Assembly: GCA_028829895.1 (NCBI GenBank)
Contig: CM054181.1
Coordinates: 9,695,001-9,759,000, forward strand
Direction: 5' to 3'
Length of the DNA: 64,000 nucleotides
From: Sinotaia quadrata
Lineage: Eukaryota > Mollusca > Gastropoda > Architaenioglossa > Viviparidae
Below the pieces are notes generated by a model. It saw only the letters and a list, made by a program, of their open reading frames with translations, ran no database searches and was not told the origin of the DNA. Positions 23,706 through 35,454 of the stretch are shown piece by piece. How positions within the stretch are numbered: the stretch's first letter is position 1; each line of letters starts with the position of its first letter. The translations under genes and the position numbers were made by a program.

Positions 23706-25435
23706 AATAACTGATATGTATTAAAACTATTCATATTCAAAAGATTCACATCAACCGGATCAATTTATGACTGATGATTTTCCTCACTGAGTATAAAATT
23801 AAACGATAAATGAATTAGTATTTGTACCATCTTCTTTTGGCACTAGCTTTGTTAACACCTACAGACTTTCACTAGTTGTGTTCACACTTACTTGTGTACT
23901 AGTTGTGTTCATAACTACAGACTTTCACAAGTTTTCACACCTACCTTTTATGTACTAGTTGTGTTTACACCTACCTGTTGTGCACTAGTCTTGTTCACAC
24001 TTGTCTGCTGTTTACAAATTTTGTTCACATTTATCTGCTGCGTTTTATTCACATTTAACTGTCGTGTACTTGTTGTGTTCACACAAAAGTCACGTACCTA
24101 GTGTTCTAGTTTTGTTTACTCCTACATGTTATATACTAGTTGTGTTCACAACTACCTTCTATATACTAGTTTTGTTCACAACTACCTTCTATATACTAGT
24201 TTTGTTTACACCTACCTGCTGTATAATAGTTTTGTTGGCACCAACCGACTTTCATAAGTTGTGTTCACACCTTCCTGTTGTGCGACAGTCTTGTTCACAC
24301 CTACCTGTTGTGTACTAGTTTTGTTTACACCTACGACTTTCACAAGGTGTTTCACCTATTTGTTGTGTACTAGACGTGTTAACCCCTACTGACTTTAATT
24401 AGTTGTGTTCATATATACCGTTGTGTACTACTTGTGTTCACACCTACCTATTGTGCACCAGTCTTGTTCACACATACCTGCTATTTATTAGTTGTGTTTA
24501 CACCTAGTAGCTGTGTTAGTTTTGTTCACATTTACCTGCTGTGTACTAGTTTTGTTCACACCTACATGTTGTGTATTAGTTGTGTTCATGCCTACCTGCC
24601 ATGAAAAAGTAAAGATCCTGGAGGCCCACTCTCCCCCCTTTGCTGTAGAATTCCTTGGACAATGTGGTAGAAAACGCCATAAAAAAGGCGACAGTGGTCA
24701 AGATCATCGCCACTACTGACGCCACGCGACCCCCAAAACGTTCACACATCCACCCAGCGGGAAAGCCGAGCGAGATTCCAAAGTTCCCCATGGCGGCAAT
24801 AAGTTCCACTAATATAAAATAAAATTATAAATATGAAAAGTGTTCAATTAAAAACTGTCATATTTTCACTTACGATTTAAACAATATCAATAGAAAATGG
24901 TATAGATTTGTGACTATCGACGTCACAATGGACTGTAGTTTTGTAACTATCGACGTCATAATGCATTGCAGTTTTGTAACTATCGAGTGCATAATACATT
25001 GTAGTTTTGTAACTATCGAGGTCATAACACACTATAGTTTTGTAACTGTCGAGGTCATAAAGCACTGCAGTTTTGTAACTACCGAGGTCATAAAGCACTG
25101 CAGTTTTGTAACTACAGAGGTCATAAAACACTGCAGTTTTGTAACTATCGAGGTCACAACACACTGTTAACCAGACTAGCGTGGCTTAACCATCATAAGT
25201 ACAATGTTTATTCGTTGTTTAACCAATTTTGACATATTGTTAATTAGGAATAATTTTCTTAACCACCGTGAGCATACTTTTAATTAGGAAATAACCTACT
25301 TTCGGACTGCGTATAGTTGAAAGTTTTCTTGATGGCGTTGAAGTAGTTGTTGAAGGCGTAAATTGTCCCTGCAATACCCATTCCAAAGCATCCGACGGCC
25401 AGCGCCGCAACCCGCAGGACGACAGCGTGCTCCAT
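21557..25435 (-). CDS. MFS transporter A, nodulin-like/NFD4 type (four exons, 481 aa)
   Basis: Predicted 12-helix secondary transporter of the major facilitator superfamily, acting in a cellular membrane; the substrate cannot be read from sequence. Exons are 25435-25300, 24808-24596, 23432-23138 and 22358-21557, all with GT-AG borders, phases 1, 1, 2, joined frame uninterrupted. The start is supported by an in-frame TAA 18 nt upstream (25451-25453) and by A at -3 and G at +4. Family features: [15 protein letters not shown] plus ERFGGR in the helix 2-3 loop, [20 protein letters not shown] after helix 4, [14 protein letters not shown] at helix 10-11, and [11 protein letters not shown] before helix 12; the last two resemble plant NFD4-type proteins. 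A hydrophilic loop of about 50 residues separates the two six-helix halves. It has a closer-to-promoter paralogue at 39136-50337. The alternative family, SLC16-like monocarboxylate carriers, fits the HCFR and GKHRG motifs less well. Confidence 0.88.
22359..23137 (-). repeat. Transporter A intron 3 with degenerate CRE-like repeats
   Basis: 779-bp intron. At about 22870-23095 diverged 20-25 bp units of ATTTCTGACGTCATTTGAAA occur; two contain the full palindrome TGACGTCA. The rest is non-repetitive. The open frame that runs from exon 4 into this intron to 22438 is read-through past a good acceptor. Confidence 0.7.
23138..23432 (-). CDS. Transporter A exon 3
   Basis: 295 nt, from residue 117 to codon 215. 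The acceptor is taken as CTTCCAAG|GATTCGG, because it completes the split glycine codon (G|GA) and joins FFMAG directly to [14 protein letters not shown]. Encodes the end of helix 4, the GKHRG loop, helix 5, an acidic loop ([10 protein letters not shown]) and helix 6. The donor is CGTC|GTAAGT. The frame is open 27 nt upstream of the acceptor and includes an ATG there; the chosen acceptor fits the family better than initiation at that ATG. Confidence 0.85.
23433..24595 (-). repeat. Transporter A intron 2: splice-donor-bearing minisatellite and (CTAT)n
   Basis: 1163-bp intron. From about 23830 to the exon-2 donor it is an array of roughly 30-bp units, on the plus strand CACCTACCTGTTGTGTACTA plus GTTTTGTTCA. 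On the coding strand many units contain CAGGTAGGTG, a strong 5' splice-site match, and the real donor lies at the array edge. A (CTAT)n microsatellite of about 18 units lies at 23631-23704. Confidence 0.9.
24596..24808 (-). CDS. Transporter A exon 2
   Basis: 213 nt, residues 46-116 plus one base. The acceptor TATTAG precedes TGGAACTTATTGC, giving codon 46 as A|TG (Met). Encodes helices 2 and 3, the ERFGGR loop, TTLSKEFY and the start of helix 4 ([10 protein letters not shown]). The donor is GGCAG|GTAGGC. Confidence 0.88.
24809..25299 (-). repeat. Transporter A intron 1 with a 33-bp minisatellite (24893-25165)
   Basis: 491-bp intron. Over half is an array of about eight units containing AGTTTTGTAACTATCGAGGT plus CATAA.CACTG. 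Open frames on both strands there are repeat artefacts. Confidence 0.85.
25300..25435 (-). CDS. Transporter A exon 1
   Basis: Encodes residues 1-45 from [12 protein letters not shown] to NYTQSE plus one base of codon 46. Covers helix 1 (about residues 6-28) and the conserved [19 protein letters not shown] segment. The donor is GAAA|GTAGGT, chosen because the paralogue has the matching GAAA|GTAAGT and it keeps the frame into exon 2. Confidence 0.88.
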
Positions 25436-26160
25436 GATGCTAGTGACGTCTTACTGTTGACTAAAATTCTGGCACTGCCTAACGGTTCCAACGAAGTAAG
25501 AAAGACCACAATGTCAGCTCTTCGTTACAAGTTCTGCAACAGTCACAATCAAACACTGACAACAGCAATGTTATGCACATTTAAAAAAAGTTACATCCAA
25601 ACACGGCGCGACATTTCCACCAGGACACTCGCGAATGACATTTAGAGGAAAAGACTGGTGTTCTTGAGTAGGTATGTACATTAAAAAGAAATATATATAT
25701 TTTATCGCTCTGTTCTCGAGTGATAAACTAGTAACGCCTGGAGTCATAAATCTGATCATTGAAAAATCGTACCCGGAAGTCGCCACCTGAGCCTAGCTAT
25801 GTTATTTGTTTTTTTTTATAAAACAAAGTATATATAATGTGTGTATAAAGTAGATTGGTTTATTACTGACACAAAGAATTCAGTACTAAACGGATATGTC
25901 CAGGCTGGACATATTGCCCTCGCAAAGAGCTTAATAATTAATTAATCTTTTAATAAATAAGTATTTAAACTTTTTCTCTTACGCAGTAATAGTTACAACA
26001 GTAAAAGGATTTGTGACTCTTTCGACTCCCACTCACCTATACAAAAACATACATACACTCAAACACACATTAATGAATAGACAGCAGAGTAAATTAATGT
26101 TATGCTTAGTTTTAATGATGAAATGGGGAATTTAAAATGTTTTCCATTTCTTCACCATGG
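25436..26160. other. Presumed 5' region of transporter A
   Basis: Region upstream of the transporter A start on its strand. No TATA box at a convincing position and no repeated regulatory motif recognised. Any untranslated exons cannot be located from sequence alone. Confidence 0.35.
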
Positions 26161-26164
26161 TTCC

Positions 26165-26445
26165 ATAACACAACGAGCAGTTATTAATGGCCCTCGACAT
26201 TCCCCATCCCTCTTTCTCTCTTTATGGTGCAGTTATTAATGGCCCTCGACATTCCCCATCCCTCTTTCTCTCTTTATGGTGCAGTTATTAATGGCCCTCG
26301 ACATTCCCCACCCCTCTTTCTCTCTTTATGGTGCAGTTATTAGTGGCCCTCGACATTCCCCATCCCTCTTTCTCTCTTTATGGTGCAGTTATTAGTGGCC
26401 CTCGACATTCCCCATCCCTCTTTCTCTCTTTATGGTGCAGTTAAA
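26165..26445. repeat. 56-bp minisatellite, five copies
   Basis: Nearly identical units of GCAGTTATTAATGGCCCTCG, ACATTCCCCATCCCTC and TTTCTCTCTTTATGGT. Two copies have TTAGTGG. Confidence 0.97.
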
Positions 26446-26484
26446 CGTAGATGGCATTGATGTAATCTGAACGCCATTAATACT

Positions 26485-27085
26485 TACGTGTGTGTCTTCA
26501 GATTTCATTTATTACACTTGCATGTACAGTTACACATGTACCTTTAGACTTCATTTACTACACTTTATATTTACAGTTACAAGTGTGTCTTTAGACTTCA
26601 TTTACTCCACTTTACATTTACAGTTACAAGTGTGTCTTTAGACTTCATTTACTCCACTTTACATTTACAGTTACAAGTGTGTCTTCAGATTTCATTTATT
26701 ACACTTGCATTTACAGTTACACGTGTATCTTTAGACTTCATTTACTACACTTTATATTTACAGTTACCAGTGTGTCTTTAGACTTCATTTACTCCACTTT
26801 ACATTTACAGTTACAAGTGTGTCTTTATACTTCATTTACTTCACTTTACATTTACAGTTACAAGTGTGTCTTTATACTTCATTTACTCCACTTTACATTT
26901 ACAGTTACAAGTGTGTCTTTAGACTTCATTTACTCCACTTTACATTTACAGTTACAAGTGTGTCTTCAGATTTCATTTATTACACTTGCATTTACAGTTA
27001 CACGTGTACCTTTAGACTTCATTTACTACACTTTACATTTACAATTACAAGTGTGTCTTTAGACTTCATGTACTACACTTACCAA
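26485..27085. repeat. 47-bp minisatellite, about 12 copies
   Basis: Units contain ACAGTTACAAGTGTGTCTTT, AGACTTCATTTACTCCAC and TTTACATTT. A higher-order pattern alternates GTGTGTCTTCAGATTTC and GTGTACCTTTAGACTTC variants. Open frames inside are artefacts. Confidence 0.95.
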
Positions 27086-28045
27086 TGATATCCCCCTTCA
27101 TTCACACCCTTGCTTCGCAAGACCATTAAATAAATCCCTCATTTCGCAGTATCATTAATAATTTCCTTGGTTCAGAGTACCATTACATAAATCCCTTGGC
27201 TCGCAGTACCATTAACCAATTCCCTAATGTTCTGTCTCCAGTCTCTTGTTCATGTCGAAAATGTAAACGAAATTTGTACAACAATCAAAATTATTGTAGT
27301 AAAATCTCACATTCTCTTATCTAATTTTCAGCAAACTATCGACTTAGCTACAGAAGCATCAACAGTTGTTGAAGTTGTGAACAATCTTCTCTTATCGATG
27401 ATGGCAAGATTTCCATTCTTTTTATAGTATATTTTAATTTTACTTTGCTTGTCCTGACTGCAGTTTCTGTTACAATTAACCTTGACCAATTAACACATCG
27501 TCTTCAGACTGTGTTTTGCGCGTTTGGTGCAGCCCTACCGGTTGGATTTTCGTCTTACTTAATTTATGGGGAGCGTTTCCGGTCTTTGCCGATTTCGAGC
27601 AACTTTCATCTTCAGATTGTGTTTGGATGTTTGGTGCAGCCCTAGGGTAGACTTTTTAAAGAGCAAGATCTAAAGCCGACTTCTGGTGATTTACAAAGTT
27701 CTGCTGTTGGACCAATTCTTTTTATCCGATACATGCACGCCTCATCCCGCCACCATTGTAAGACGTCACCCACCACCATTGTGAGACGTCACCCACACAC
27801 AAAAGTTAAATGCTTCCACTAAATCTGATCATCTGAAAGAAGTTAATTGATGGCACTCAGCTTTTTAGATCTGGTCATGTGAAGGAAGTTAATGCTGCCA
27901 TTCAGCATTAAGAAGTACATCAAATGCTCTTTTGATATTACGTCACGAATGCGCTGAAACAGAGGAACTAGACAAGGTCGAATTCAAACTGACAAAAATT
28001 CCAGTCAGATTTTGTCAGTCAGAAATCAACAGTATTCTCTCATTA
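27086..28045. other. Intergenic with small duplications
   Basis: Contains three degenerate copies of CCATTAAATAAATCCCT..TTCGCAGTA (27120-27220) and a diverged duplication around TTTGGTGCAGCCCTA (27530 and 27640). No gene supported. Confidence 0.5.
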
Positions 28046-28260
28046 CATCGTTGCCATGACAACACAGAGTTGTATACTCTCTATTTAAATCGTTATATCG
28101 AGTGTTTACACTCTCATTACACCGTTATGTCACGAGCACTCACAGAGCAGTTTTTGTACACTCTTCCCATTAAACCGTTATGTCACGTGCACTCACAGAG
28201 CAGTTTTTGTACAGCAGTGTTTACACTCTCCTTACAACGTTATGTCACGATTACACACAG
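28045..28260. repeat. Tandem repeat, about 60 bp, three to four copies
   Basis: Units share TTACACTCTC, TTATGTCACG and CACTCACAGAGCAGTTTTTG. Confidence 0.8.
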
Positions 28261-28965
28261 AGGACTACTCGCATCCATTTGTCAATCGAAGTCACAAAAC
28301 AGTCACGCGCACAATAGTGCTATCTAGACTTCGAATCTGGTTCATCGCAAAGCCTGAGGCAGAAATTTCAAAACGCGAAAGCTTAGATGTCTCACCCCCC
28401 CCCCTTCCCTACAGCCACATCATAATCTCTGTGTTCACTGGCTTTATTGACTACCTGTTCACTTTGGAAATGAGCATAAATTCGTTTTACTCTGTTTCAT
28501 TATTGTTCGAACCTTTCCGTATGTGCACTCCATTCCTGGCAACAGATGCGTTATTTTTGCGATATAGACCCTAAGTATTCTTATTGTGCATCCTGGGAAC
28601 ACGTGTTCAACTTCCCCCCCCCCCCTATCACCTCCCATCTACCTCTTTCTCACCTTCGCTAACTGACTTTAGAAATCAGTCACACCATATCATCTGTCAG
28701 AAAAACATTTCTGTTTTTAAATCTACAGCACAGATCTTTAAGTTCATGATCTTCTGTATTTATTTTCATTTATGTGTTTGTATGAGTGTGAATATACGTT
28801 AGTTTGTGTTTGTTTATTATTATGTACTACTGAGCGCTATGTAATATATGTTTTTGTGTAATATGTTTAAAAAAAAGTAATGAAGTTGAAGCACTATTAA
28901 GTAAATTTATTATTTATTATTACTATTATTGAAAATGTATGTGCGTAACAGAGACAGAAAATAAG
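28261..28965. other. Intergenic, no gene seen
   Basis: Short open frames without recognisable domains; two poly-C runs near 28395 and 28615. Confidence 0.4.
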
Positions 28966-29080
28966 TATAATATGGTGATAGCCATGTAATATTGTGATAA
29001 CCATGTAATATGGTGATAACCATGTAATATTGTGATAGCCAAGTAATAGTTATCACAATAATGTAATATTGTGATTACCC
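28965..29080. repeat. AATATTGTGATAACCATGT repeat
   Basis: Five to six diverged units of about 20 bp; one copy near 29045 is inverted (TTATCACAATA). Confidence 0.75.
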
Positions 29081-31000
29081 CATCACTATACAGATGGTGT
29101 ACTGATTGGCATTTGCAGATATCAGGCATTCCGTACACAACCAGAAGTCCCAGCATCTCTATACAGTTAATGAGTACATGAACAGACAACTCTAAATAAA
29201 AAAACATTTATGATGTATGCTTTTATTTTATGTTTTTATTTGCAGCTAATCCTAACTGTAACCCCAACCGTTAAAGAACAAAACAACCTAGAAAAACCCT
29301 ATCCTATCTCTAAAAACTGGCAAAACGAACAGTCGTGTGTCACTTCGCTGGGGGTAGTGGGTGGAGACGCTCTGAAGATCGCTCTTGTGACGTGGGAAAG
29401 CACGCGGTCTAAAAATTAACACGTGGTTGAAGCATATGGGACGTGGGATGGCACACAACATATGAGCGTGTGTGAGTATTATTATATGTGTACTGTAGGT
29501 TAATGAGGTCATTAATGCGAGCGAGTTGCCCTGTTATCAGTCATTTTCAGGCACGCTTAGTTCGTTTCCGGAAAATTGGCATATTGTTGATCGCGCGATA
29601 GCACAGGACCGTTACCAATCTAGCGCGCGTGAGTGTAAAGGGCTTTCTCAAAATTATTTGGTAACAAATTAACAACGGATGCATAAAGAAAAATATTGAA
29701 TGAAAGAAAAAAAACTACACATACCTTATTGGAGTGTGAGCTGATGAAAGGACTGGTGAGAAATGACTTATTAATGGAGTGCGAGCTGATGAGATATAAG
29801 TTGACTTAGTGTATAATTGCACAATGCAAGTAAACCTATGAAATCCTCATCTACTGGATCCTCAGTAATATCCTCAGATTAATAACTTTTCTTTCTTAAA
29901 GTAACATGTGCGCTTTGATAACAGTCGGCATTAGATTTTTTGTAGGTTTACGAGTTTATGATAACCAAGGTAGTGTGCGTGTTGTTTCACGCACTTAGGA
30001 ATGCGAACCTCTTCCGGGTGTACGTTGCAACGTTCTCACTGAAGTGTTCACATTTTAGGCGGTCATGAAGTTGTTAAGCGACGGACGTACAGGCAAAGAA
30101 AATTGACCATGCCTTAACTTTGATATCACATACTTCTTTCAACTATTATTTTTGTATAACATCCAAAATGTAAGATTTGTGTATTTCAAATAGTGGTCAC
30201 ACCAGACCGTCATGTAGAATTATGTTGTAAATGGTAGTACCTACCAACCGATACTGGAAATCTGTCATGGAAGTGATATATACTGACAACCAATATTGCG
30301 CATTGCAACTGATAGTCAGGTACTCGAAATCTTTAACAGGTATTATGTGTAAAAACAAATTTAACTTGAAGTCACGTGTATCTGTCAACAAATACTGTCT
30401 GAACTGTTACAGTGTTAGTCAAATGTGTACGTCGATTAGAAACATAACAAATCCACTGACTACCAGATTAGAAGTTTTGTACATAGTCCTACCCATCTCA
30501 ATAGCATTAAAGGCCCACGGGCAAACCAGTGCACTGGGGGCCCTACCTACACAACCACACACAGGAATAAAAATGTAAATGGTTGATAAAATTAAACATA
30601 ATTATACTCGTGAGGCCCTGGGCAAATATTCAGCATGCCCATGAGTTAAAACGGCACTGTCCATAAATTTGCTTTATGAACATTGGATTAGATAATCGTG
30701 ACACGTACGAGGAAGCACAATATTAAATATTATTGAAAACGTATACAGCTGGGTCAAATCCAACCAATGGAGTCATATGATTTCCAACAACACACGACCC
30801 AAGTCGAAGACAATGACCGTCCATTTGACCAGTGTACTACCCAAGATTACTTACTGGCTGTAAGCTGATCGGGTGGTTAGAAGTGAGTTAAGTATAAGCA
30901 TACAGAAAGCAAAGTAAGGAAGTAAGTGTTGGAAATCGACCTTTCACTTACAAAGAAAGAATTGAAGGTCAAAGGTCGTAAAATGAACGAAAGGACCTAC
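29081..31000. other. Intergenic, no gene seen
   Basis: About 1.9 kb of non-repetitive sequence. Open frames up to 115 codons (30231-30578) have no recognisable domain, signal peptide or splice support. Confidence 0.4.
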
Positions 31001-31002
31001 CT

Positions 31003-31150
31003 TTTCCTTGGGTCCATATGAGTAGTCTGACGGTAATGTGTGTCAATTATTGGCTGTATTCCTCTAGCAATGTTTTTTCCTTGGGTCATTACGAGTAGTC
31101 TGACTGCAATGTGGGTCAATTATTGGCTGCATTCCTCCAGCAATGTAATA
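31003..31150. repeat. Tandem duplication, about 72 bp
   Basis: Two copies of TTTTCCTTGGGTC, GAGTAGTCTGAC and GTCAATTATTGGCTG..TTCCTC. Confidence 0.85.
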
Positions 31151-31274
31151 GTTTTATTAACACGTTGAGATAAAACGGCTCTTTCCGTCTCCACTACACT
31201 GATATTTTCTGCTACGAGCCATCTATTACGGGCTGCGTATATAGGTCAAAATTAATTCACGGTTTCATAAATAG

Positions 31275-31482
31275 TTACGTATACAGCTGTGCAATTTCAA
31301 GTGTATGGTGGCCCGAAAATGGCACATTGCTTTTTATTTTATATTTTAGCTTTCATCAGTTTTTGCTTTAAATGTGGTGTGTACAGCTGAGCGATTACAA
31401 GTGTATGGTGGCCCGAAAATGGCACATTGCTTTTTATTATATATTTTAGTTTTCATCAGTTTTCGCTTTAAATGTGGTGTGT
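31275..31482. repeat. Tandem duplication, about 107 bp
   Basis: Two copies share GTGTATGGTGGCCCGAAAAT, GGCACATTGCTTTTTAT and TTTAAATGTGGTGTG. Confidence 0.9.
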
Positions 31483-32027
31483 GAAAAGCGACCATTGGGT
31501 GCAAGAACTATAACAATCATAACTCTTGAATCTACCCCTATCTGAAGTTGATCTAACTAATCAAACTAAAGTGCAAGAAAAGCGTATTTGAAATCCGTGA
31601 CGTCATTTCGCATAATTGCACTCCACAAAAGCTAACTGAATACCGAAAACGTAAATGAATGGCTAATTGTAAAACGAAATAAATTATGAGATTTTACAGT
31701 GGTATAATATCTTAGCTATAGACAGCAATAAGTGAATGAAACATGCAAAACATTCTAAAACAACAGCATTGTCGCATTTAGTTGTCCTAACAAATAATAA
31801 TGACGACGATAATAATAATGATGATGGTGGTGATGGCGACGACAACGATGATGATAGATTGCACTATAAATGGAATAAAATATCTGGAAAGACAAATATG
31901 AAAACTACACCCAAAAGCAGGCTTTATGTATCTCGGAAAAAGCTAGGTCGACTCAAGAAAATCAAAGATGTCATTGAAGGAGAAGTTTCACTGATAGAGG
32001 CAGTTGTTAATCGAACATTAGTGATGT
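31483..32027. other. Intergenic, no gene seen
   Basis: Includes a 97-codon open frame (31736-32029) with an acidic (D/N)n tract from a (GAT/AAT)n microsatellite at 31795-31855. Its lysine-rich second half is not recognised, and support is too weak to call a gene. Confidence 0.4.
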
Positions 32028-32395
32028 AAACTCTCTTTTGATTATATTCATATGTTGTATTTTTGATTGTTGATTTCATATATTTATTGACCTTCTTACA
32101 CATATTGATAGCCATATGTCGGAGAGATAGTGGGTGGGTGGAGGATTGCTAAATATAGATTAGAAGATGAATTTATCTTCTCCTTTGGTAAGACGTTTTC
32201 CACCTAAGGAAATACTGTGTGACAGTAAATGTTTGTCTTTAATGTTGTGGAAGAAGAAAACATTTACAGCGCCCGCATATCCACCAAGTGCGAGAGACGA
32301 GTGGTATCTTCTGGAGAATTATTAATAACATAAATTGAGATTCTCATCACTTGTAATTAGTTATGGATGAATAAATAATAATAATAATAATCATA
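32028..32395 (+). mobile_element. Dispersed repeat with (AAT)n tail, copy 1
   Basis: Shares scattered blocks with copies at 44650-45000 (inverted) and 53635-53875: ACTCTCTTTTGATTATATTC at the start, TCTTTAATGTTGTGGAAGA, TTTACAGCGC.CGCATATCC, GAATTATTAATA, and TTCTCATCACTTGTAATTAG near the end, finishing in (AATAAT)n. The constant 3' end with an AT-rich simple tail suggests a retroposon (SINE or the 3' end of a LINE). No protein-coding capacity is visible. Confidence 0.7.
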
Positions 32396-32429
32396 ACCAA
32401 ATACTAGGGTGGCATTGCATCACAACAAC

Positions 32430-32580
32430 AACTACAACTACTACTACTACTGGTTCACAACTGACAGTCAAACTGAAGGCATAATAACACTAATACTACT
32501 ACTACTGGTTCACAATTGACAGTCAAACATAAGTCATGGAAAAAGGCATAATAATACTACTACTATTAATAATAATGTAT
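32430..32580 (+). mobile_element. LINE 3'-tail fragments (two in tandem)
   Basis: Two blocks of GGTTCACAA.TGACAGTCAAA, each followed by an AAGGCATAATAA-type simple tail and flanked by CTACTACTAC. The same signature ends the LINE fragment at 54835-55045, so these are probably severely 5'-truncated copies of that family. Confidence 0.55.
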
Positions 32581-33018
32581 CTTTGCTTTACCAAGTGGAT
32601 GTATTTAATTCTAGATAAATAAAAAAATAACGTGCACTTACTGCAGGTAGATGAATTAGTTCCAGTTAATAGCACTGTATTTTGTCAGTTTCACAGATAT
32701 TTGGGTGTAAGTTTCAAACGAATCACAAACTTTTCCTATCTTCAACAGGTCACCTGATAAAGGAGAAGTGTGTTACTTTCAACTTGGATGTAATCACAGG
32801 TCAGTGAGACAAGCCTTATTTTAAACTGATTAAACAGATCAGTGTTGTTAGCTGTGTACAATTCTCTCTTTTGAGCCAAGCAGGATATGATAAAATTGTA
32901 TTTTCATGTGATAACTATTTTTGTGCTTGATGTCTATCACATTATTAACAGAGATTGCAAATGTTAGAACAATGATGCATGTGTACAAGTAATAAATGTG
33001 TGTAAGCATATATTTTTG
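32581..33018. other. Intergenic, no gene seen
   Basis: No repeat or open frame of note. Confidence 0.4.
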
Positions 33019-33019
33019 T

Positions 33020-33082
33020 CTTTCTGTCTGTCTATCTATCTATCTATCAACCTACCTATCTACGTACGTATCTATCTATCTG

Positions 33083-33171
<89 letters not shown>

Positions 33172-33208
33172 TTGTCTGTCTGTTTGTCTATCTATCTGTA
33201 TATCTATT

Positions 33209-33241
<33 letters not shown>

Positions 33242-33245
33242 GTCC
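33020..33245. repeat. (CTAT)n/(CTGT)n microsatellite
   Basis: About 220 bp of CTAT tetranucleotides with CTGT and TTTGT interruptions. The YLSI-type open frames across it are artefacts. Confidence 0.98.
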
Positions 33246-33825
33246 ATCTAAGTCAGTGCAGGTTGTTTACTCAAAATTCTGAGTGTGTGGGTGTGTGGGG
33301 TGGGGTGGGGTGGTGGTGGAGGGAAGAAACAACTCACTCAAAGTAATCATTGTGCTAAAAAGATTTAGCCATTTGTTTTTAGAATTTCAATAGGCCAGTA
33401 TTTCCAAATATAGATATGCCACTTGTCCTAGCATTGCTGTTGAAGATCAGCCAGGAGAGGTTGAATGACACTCATTGACCATTATCAGTTGATAGACACT
33501 ACCGAAGTATACGTCATAACTAACCAATGACGGACTACTGGTCAACTGAAACTAACCAGTCAGAATTGCTTAAGTACAGAGAGTAAAAGTTGAACCCTCA
33601 GAAAATTTATTTCTCAAAATTACTCTGTTGCAGTCCTCCGTCATCACGAACAGATGCTAGGGTCCCAGAGCAAGGGATAGCAACCTGGTATTCGTGAGTA
33701 AATTCAGAGTCATAAATTTTTGGACTTATAATTTTTATATGTCTTTTCCAACCAGTAATTAATGTATTTTTTAAAAATAAGTATGAGTTTTAAATATATA
33801 CGTATATTTGTGTGTGATATTTTAT
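33246..33825. other. Intergenic, no gene seen
   Basis: A G-rich TGGGGTGGGG patch follows the microsatellite at about 33290-33325. No gene supported. Confidence 0.4.
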
Positions 33826-33827
33826 AT

Positions 33828-34032
33828 AACCACTGAACAGTATTCTCTTGATATACTTTGATTCAGTAGAGAACGCTACATAATCATTATAATAAAATAA
33901 TTTGTAAGGGACATATATAGTCACTGATAGAATAGTGTTCTCTTGGTATACTTTGATTCAGTAGAGAACGCTACATAATAGTTATAATAATAGAATTTTT
34001 AAGGGACGTATATAGTCACTGATAGAATACTT
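33828..34032. repeat. Tandem duplication, about 95 bp
   Basis: Two copies share TATACTTTGATTCAGTAGAG, AACGCTACATAAT and AGGGAC.TATATAGTCACTG. Confidence 0.9.
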
Positions 34033-34284
34033 CATAGTGCGCCCTAAATGGGCCGATTTAGATTTTTGTAAAATCTTTGTTATAATGATTTAGAGATTTC
34101 ATTGTGTAGTTTTAGCTTTGTGGAAGATTATACACTTGCTTAATTATATTTATTTTTATTTGATGTATTTGCAAATCTTGCAGAAATAATTTGTAGTGAA
34201 ATCTCAATTTGTAAAGATCACTACACTTGTTAATTGTAATTTTATGTATACTGACTTCTACTCTCCCTTGCCAGTTCAACATTA

Positions 34285-34492
34285 AGTAGCGTTTAAAAGA
34301 CTCACAAAGACACATTTGTCTTGACTTGGTCAGTGTTTGAGTAATTTAAAGATTGGTTATGTTTGCATTGAGGAGTTCATTGCTGGTATGACTTACACAA
34401 AGACACATTTGTCTTGACTTGGTCAGTGTTTGAGTAATTTAAGATTGGTTATGTTTGCATTGAGGTGTTCATTACTGGTATGACTTACACAA
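34285..34492. repeat. Tandem duplication, about 103 bp
   Basis: Two copies share ACACATTTGTCTTGACTTGG, TCAGTGTTTGAGTAATTTAA and GGTTATGTTTGCATTGAGG. Confidence 0.92.
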
Positions 34493-34569
34493 AGGCTGTG
34501 CTGATGAGGACAACATTGATGTTTGCAGCACTGACAATGCTTAGACCTGTAAAGTTTTATGTGTTGGCA

Positions 34570-34745
34570 CTGATACAGCGATTTCATGCATGACTAACCA
34601 TTCGCGAACTTCTACTTTGAACGTTGTTATTGATGCAAACAGCTTTCGGTCATGCATGACCAGCATTACGTGAGCTTGTACTTTGAACGTTGTTATTGAT
34701 GCAAACAGCTTTCGGTCATGCATGACCAGCATTACGTGAGCTCTA
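34570..34745. repeat. Tandem repeat, about 67 bp, two and a half copies
   Basis: Units contain CATGCATGACCAGCATTACG, TGAGCTTGTACTTTGAACG and TTGATGCAAACAGCTTTCGG. Confidence 0.92.
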
Positions 34746-34804
34746 CATACGTGGATATTCTTTTTACTCGTTTGAAGTGTTATTATAAGCATTGAATTTT
34801 TGTA

Positions 34805-34805
<1 letters not shown>

Positions 34806-34892
<87 letters not shown>
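34806..34892. repeat. Long (GT)n microsatellite
   Basis: About 40 GT dinucleotides, the longest pure dinucleotide tract in the window and a strong potential Z-DNA former. Confidence 0.98.
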
Positions 34893-34895
<3 letters not shown>

Positions 34896-35450
34896 GTGAT
34901 GCTGGAAGTATGCCATTGTGTGGGGAAAACCTCAGACAAAATGCCTCCAAGATCTTTATAAAATGGATGATAAATTATTTTCAATGTGTGCAATTCAGAC
35001 AGTAATAAAGTTATATGTACAGTGTTGCGAGTTTAAGATAGACAGAAGGATGTAAAAATATAGGTTGTTTCGACTGAGAGTGAGTGGACCAGAGATCAGT
35101 GGGATGAACAGTGAAAAAAGTGCTTGCATTGCTATTGTTTTTGAACCTTTCAGCCATATGATAATAGAAGGGGTACCTTTGATGTTCTGTCAAGTGAAAC
35201 TATTTTAAACGGAATTTATGAAAAGTTGTGAAGAGTTGTATTTATATAAAATACAATGTCTATTTCAACCAATTTCGAAGACAGACGAGCAGGTCACATT
35301 TTGGTACAGCAGAACTGCTCACATTTTGTTCACATTATAGCAAGATGAACTGCACAGTCGTTCGAATGAAACAGATATCGCCCAGTTTGCGCAGAATTGT
35401 CTTATCTGAACTAGTCAGGAGAGGGCAACGATGTAAATTCAGTTTCATAA
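34893..35450. other. Intergenic, no gene seen
   Basis: Open frames here reach about 100 codons only by running into the neighbouring array. No recognised domain. Confidence 0.4.
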
Positions 35451-35454
35451 TACA

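Noticed and set aside
30231..30578. 115-codon open frame
   Set aside because: No domain, weak context, composition like the surrounding non-coding DNA.
31736..32029. 97-codon frame with acidic tract and lysine-rich end
   Set aside because: Acidic part comes from a GAT/AAT microsatellite; the rest is short and unrecognised.
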